Assembly (NCBI RefSeq): GCF_021462225.1
Contig: NC_061805.1
Coordinates: 30,645,958-30,709,957 of the forward strand
DNA: 64,000 nt
Direction of reading: 5' to 3'
From: Girardinichthys multiradiatus
Lineage: Eukaryota > Chordata > Actinopteri > Cyprinodontiformes > Goodeidae
In this document: piece after piece, positions 54,001 through 60,000 of the stretch
Layout: the number at the start of each line of letters is the position of its first letter
Position numbering within the stretch: the first letter of the stretch is position 1
Program-made: the position numbers and the translations under genes
Notes under the pieces: generated by a model
What the model saw: the letters and a program-made list of their open reading frames with translations, nothing else
The model's database searches: none
Told to the model about the DNA's origin: nothing

Positions 54001-57000
54001 AAACAGAGCATACCACCCTGCCAGCCAAGGGTTTTTTCATGCAACAACTGTACAAGAACTTGTTGCGTCACATTGATAAAATGAACTACGAAAAACTTCA
54101 GCAAAGCAAGAGATAAATTAACATCATCTGCCATCCATTTAGTTTTAGAGATCATTAAACTCAAATTCCTACTCGTCAAGGTTAGAATCACAGCGATGAC
54201 ATGTTTACTGACAAACCGAAACATCGTGGAGATTTATCTTCTAACCAATAACCCCTCTGAGGTAATAATGCAGCAGCTAGAGATCAACTCTGGTTTCTTG
54301 AAAGATGAGGAACATATAAACACGCCATTTAAAGAGTAAATGAGCAGAGCGGCTCAGCAGCTTTTATGAGATCAACACATATTGAAGACTCGCTGATATA
54401 AACAATTATCAAGTTCAGACAAATATGTCCTCCTTTAAATGCTGCTTAAATAAGCTAAATTTATTAAATCAGTTGTGACAAATAATTTATCAGTTAAAAA
54501 TGTAAATAAAAATGAAAGCACAACATAAAAAAAAAAAACTGAGGTCGTTTTTTTCTTCTTCAAGTCAAGTCACCAGAAGCCTGACCAGTCATACTGAAGG
54601 AGTCAATAACCATTTAAAAATAAAAGCACAAACAGTAAACATTAGCTCCAGCAGACTCCTTGGAATGAACAACTGCCTCTTTCGATGCCTGTCTGGGAGT
54701 CTGGAGCCGACATAACAGCTCTGGCCTCTATTACACAGCTCAGATATCTGACCCATACGCATGGGACTGAGCAGAGCAGATGCACAGCTGATTACTACCA
54801 GCTTGATTGCACAAAGATCATGTAGTTTTGTTCTTATTCCTGGTGCATACTCCAAGCTGAGTGCAGAGAGTCAGCTGCAGAGCTGTAATACTAAAGGAGT
54901 CGTGAAGGTCCAGCCTGAAGGAGTGAAGGAGCACAGCATAGAGGTGATTTCTGCTCTGACTCCGTGTCTACATGTATGCTAGAAGCACCATTGCAAACAA
55001 AATCTTTTCAGCAAATATGCACATAGATACTGTACTTCCAATGGACTGTCCCCACCTTATTTATCCTCCTACATTAACTTAATTACTTAATCAGTCCAGC
55101 CACAGACCTGGCTCTCAGGACTTTATTTTCAGCGTTAGTACTACCAGAATTTGAGAGAAAAGCATTTTCTTACTTTGCATCCAATCAACTTGGAACACTC
55201 TACAGCAGGATCTGAAACTGTCCATGTTGATTCCTATGGAACAATTTCAGTTTGTTTTAAGAAAAATAGAGAAATCTTTCTATGAAACTTGCTCTTGTTT
55301 TTAGTTCATATTTTATTTGCTTATTTAATTTGAATTCAATGTTTTAATTATTTGTACTAGAAAGAATGTTTTTCTTTGGATTTTTCTGGATAGAGATCCA
55401 ATTTTCTCCAACAACAAAATTAAGCACCTCCAAATGTCACAACACAAAGCAGAAGGAACACAGAGGCTAAGACGATCGGGTTGCTTTTTTCATTTCACGC
55501 TTTAGCCAAGATATATTACTCGACTGTGAAAGGCTCGAGGACCACCGCGTTTGACACGAGTCAGACTTTACATAGGCCCTATATGAAGTGACGTGCGCAG
55601 TAAACCAGAACAGACAGAATGACACCGATAATGCTGCACTTTCTGGCCGCAGAGGCTTCGACTGAAAACAAACCAGTCCAGGGCCCCGAGTTCAGCCAGC
55701 CAGTCTAATACAGCACAGCGCTAAGGCTTCCAGCTGCATCAAGAATAATAAGTTGTGAAGTCCTGGCTCTCTCTGTGTAAGAGTGTGTGTGCATAGTAAA
55801 GGTCTTATGTGAGAACCACCCTGCCAGAACTAATGCTTGGCCCCTATCAAGGTACAGCTTGCACAACCATACTCTAAAACACATGCCGGTGCAAAACACT
55901 GGAGACAGAAAAATGAGACAAGACGGTATAGCTGAGAGAGAATGGAACAGACTGAGACAAAGAGAGGGGAAGGGAGTTTCTGAGCAAGGCACATGATAAC
56001 AAAGCAGTTCCCATTTATAATGCAACTATATTTGGTAGACATCCACCAATATCGAAATCACCTATATTAATATTGCCATTATGGCAGATAACCAATATTA
56101 TATTTCATGATCACACTGAAGCTGATATTGCTTCTCTGCTTCAGTTAATCACCCCACAGTCCTGCGCTGCATCACTATCACATGCCCAAACAAACCAACC
56201 CAATAAGATCTGATGCAAAATAAAAGTACACTAAATACATGGCTCATCAGGTGTTTTAAGTCCTTTTAGATGAGATGCCCACAACACCTCCTTACTGAGA
56301 GTCCTGCTGTGTTCTGGGTTCTTTTGGAACCTTCTGGATAAGTTGTTGATGCGGTCTTGGGAGTCTTCTTAGCAGGAAAACCACACCTGGGAAGTTTGTC
56401 ACTGTTCCTCGTGTTCTCCATTTGTGGATGATGTCTTCTTGTGGTTTGTTACATCATCTAAATTTCTTTTGATTGGGGCCTTATGGGATGTTTTCTGAGG
56501 CCTTTTAGACTAATTCATGTTGTAGGACAGGTTCTATTGAAGTGATTTTTTGATACTGCAGATCTGGCAGTAATCAAGGCTGGGTGTGGATACTGAAACT
56601 GACCCAAACATGTTCAGCCATTTATAGTTCATTCAGGATTTTCATATTAAATTGGGCAAGGTTGGTTTGGATAAACTTCATGGAATCATTAGAAAAATGC
56701 AATTACAACTGATTCTTTAATTACTCTGTTTATTTTTGTCTGATTAGAATTTTTGTGTGTGTGACAAAACAAAAAAGTTAAATAAATCTGAAAGTGAGCA
56801 AATACTTTCTCACACTATATATTTAAGATATTATCTTTGACAAGAAGGCATGTCTGTCATGTTCATAACATCTCTAAATACAAAGTAAAACAAATTTAAT
56901 GATCACTGTGGAAAATTGTAAACACCATACAGAGAGTCCCGACTTCTGCACCATCCATTATTATGAAAAAGAACCACAGACTGAAGAAGATTCTACTGGT

Positions 57001-60000
57001 CTAATGAACGTCTCTTCTTATTTTTTTAAACAACCCATTTGATTTGTTTTTGCTCCACCAGAGTTTGATGATGCTGTACCTGATTTGTCTGTCGGCGGTC
57101 TCCACGCAGACGTGTTGGGCAGGGACCTGTTTCCATTGCTCCGCCTCCTTGACCATCGCCTCAGCGTCCATCAGGCCAAAGCCGTACAGGTGGCTGACTG
57201 CAGAAACCAGGACACAACATATTGTTGTCTCTCTGTTGTTGTTTAGCTCTATGTGATATCCTTAAACTAATCATGAGAACACATGGAGAAAAAAATAAAC
57301 AGATGTACAATAGAAGGAAAACATGTGCTTGCAATGATGCAAGCACTAATTCTCCTCCCTCTTGTCTTTGTTTCCATCGTTATGATGCCATGTTCTTTGA
57401 GCTTTAGCATTTTAATAATAATAGCCTGCCAAACGTTGCATCCAAGTAATCCTTTGGGGTTGCAAAATTGGACATATTAATAAAGTGATGATGACAATGA
57501 TTCAATATGTCATGCAGCTGTTATCCGTTCCAGTATGTTACGTAACAGAAATGCACATAGAAATCCCTGCAGATTCTCTGATATAAACATTATTATACAA
57601 TATTAATATTATTTTTTTTTTAAAGGATACTACCGCTCAGCTGATTGTTAATACAGTATGGATTTCTTTCATACATCTACCCCTCCTTGCTTGTTCTGTC
57701 AACTTGGAAAATCTCCAGGCACACCGAGTCTGCTGCCTGGCTGACCCTTAGTTCCCACTCTCCTGGTTTCTCTCCAACATACACACACTTTCATACTCTC
57801 CATCTCTCTCTCTCTCTCTCTGTATCACACACACATACACATTCAGGTACGCGTTAATCATGCACAGAAAGTTACAAAACAGCACCCACCACATGGATCC
57901 TGACAGATGGCAGCTGGCGGCGCACCACTTAGCCAGCAAGAACTGAACCTTTGGAGGAATGCTCAAGGCCTTTTATCTCACTGAAGAACATTTGGGATAA
58001 ATAATAACTAGTGGACAACAAATCTGAGCTGGTTAAGAAATATGACAAATAAAATGTCATAATTAATGAATGAATAGGACAAAATGACTGTCTGTTGACA
58101 TTTAAAGTACGTAAATCTTTTCTTTTAGTATCTGATGTTGCGAACTGCTGCTTATTTTTATCTAATGACAGAGAATCAAGTCCAGAGAAAGATTAACCAC
58201 AATCGCTGATGAAAACATCTTCCTTTCTGGGATGTTGGAAGGTTTTCATAGGATCTACAGTATTTCACATCCTTACATAGCATTTTTAATTGAAGTCACA
58301 GCTTTATTTTCTGGTGTTCATTGATTTTAATCTTCTTTTAGGTATTGTTTTCATGTGTAAGGCAGAATTCATTGTTCTATCATGTATTAAATGTAATCTT
58401 CAACCGCACACAATCAAAAACAGATGCAAATTATAATACTACCACCCCTCTATCCCACATATTGGAAAGTTTTTGATTTGTGATTTCACTTAAACCGTCC
58501 ACTGCCAATATATGCTTGTGCAGGAGAATGGATGCTAGAAAGTCAAACTAGGTGCAATCAAGTGAGTTTAATTAAACATACGACCTTTTACCAACTGGCA
58601 TTTTAAACAGATTTTTATTATTATACTGAATTATAACTCACATTGAATTGGGATGTATATAAAAGGATTTGAATCAGTCTATATGACTGGATTTTTGTCT
58701 AGTATTTGTCCTGTAAAGTGCCTTAGGGTGACATTCAGTGTGCAGCTAACGTTATAAATATAACATAAATTGAACCAAATCATTAAAACCCAATAGTTTC
58801 ATTTTTTTTTATTTATCCATCAACGCTTTTTGCCCGCAGTCTGCTGGCCTGACAAAGTGACCTTTATCAAACTGCAAACAGAAAGCAGATTTCTTCCTGA
58901 AGGATTGAAGCCTTCATTTTGCAGCTCGGTCATTCCCACATTAACACTGACATTGGTAATTTGGAAGTTATCGGTCTTGGCTACCTTGTGGACATTTTGC
59001 TCCTAAAGTAATCTTTATTTATTGATCTTCTCTTGAATGGGTAGGAATGTTCCTGAACTGCCTTTATTTGTGCACAACCTGTCTTATTAGAGTGAAAACT
59101 CTTTAGAGATATGTTTGAACAACTTGGCATACTAGGCTGGACCTATGACTTTTCTGATTTTTATTTAATTCTTATACATTATTTAATTTTTATTTAAGGT
59201 AACCTTGTTTTTTTCTGATTTGCTTGTGTGGTATTACAAACAATGGAAATTTGAGGGGAAAAAATCTAATGGAGTTTATAAAACTTCCCCAGTGTTGAAA
59301 AACATTTATTCTTGATTTTGACTCAAGGAATCACAAAGAGAAATCTAAGAAATTAACAACTTTATAACCAGTTTGTTAACCTTATAGAAGAAAACAAGAT
59401 TTCAACTAATGGAAAACCAAATAATGCTCCATACATCTGAAAGATTAATAATAATTTTAAAAACAATACCTGTGTAGCACTTTTAACACATTTATTTTAT
59501 ATTGAAGAATTACTTAAGTGAATAATTACTTAAGTGAAGCTACAATTAATTACAAAAACAACCCTGCTCCTGGTTCATAAAAGCAGAGTGTTGGAGGATT
59601 CACATCAACAATAGACTTTGCAACATTAAAAATACTTCTGCTACTTTAAGTTTGTGTTTCCCGCAGTATTCATTAAAGCTGTGTTTACACTGTTTCCCAT
59701 CTTGCTGGCATCTTGAATTTTATGAGGCATCTCTCCCCATTATATCTTAACTATGCACGTCACTTTTGATACGCTCCCATTTTGAATAGCGCATTTGCAT
59801 TGGGATCAATGGTGTGGAATTCACAGTGTCCTGCTGCTTTAGGATAGGGTATGTTACTTTTGTGACATCGTGTAGTTTTTTTTTTTAATACTTCTTTTTT
59901 GTATTTAAAATCAGCTAACCACCTGGGAATGACATCTCGTTGTTCAAGAGTGCCCCCAAATGGTCAGATAATGAGTAGCCGATTAGATCAGAAACTAAGG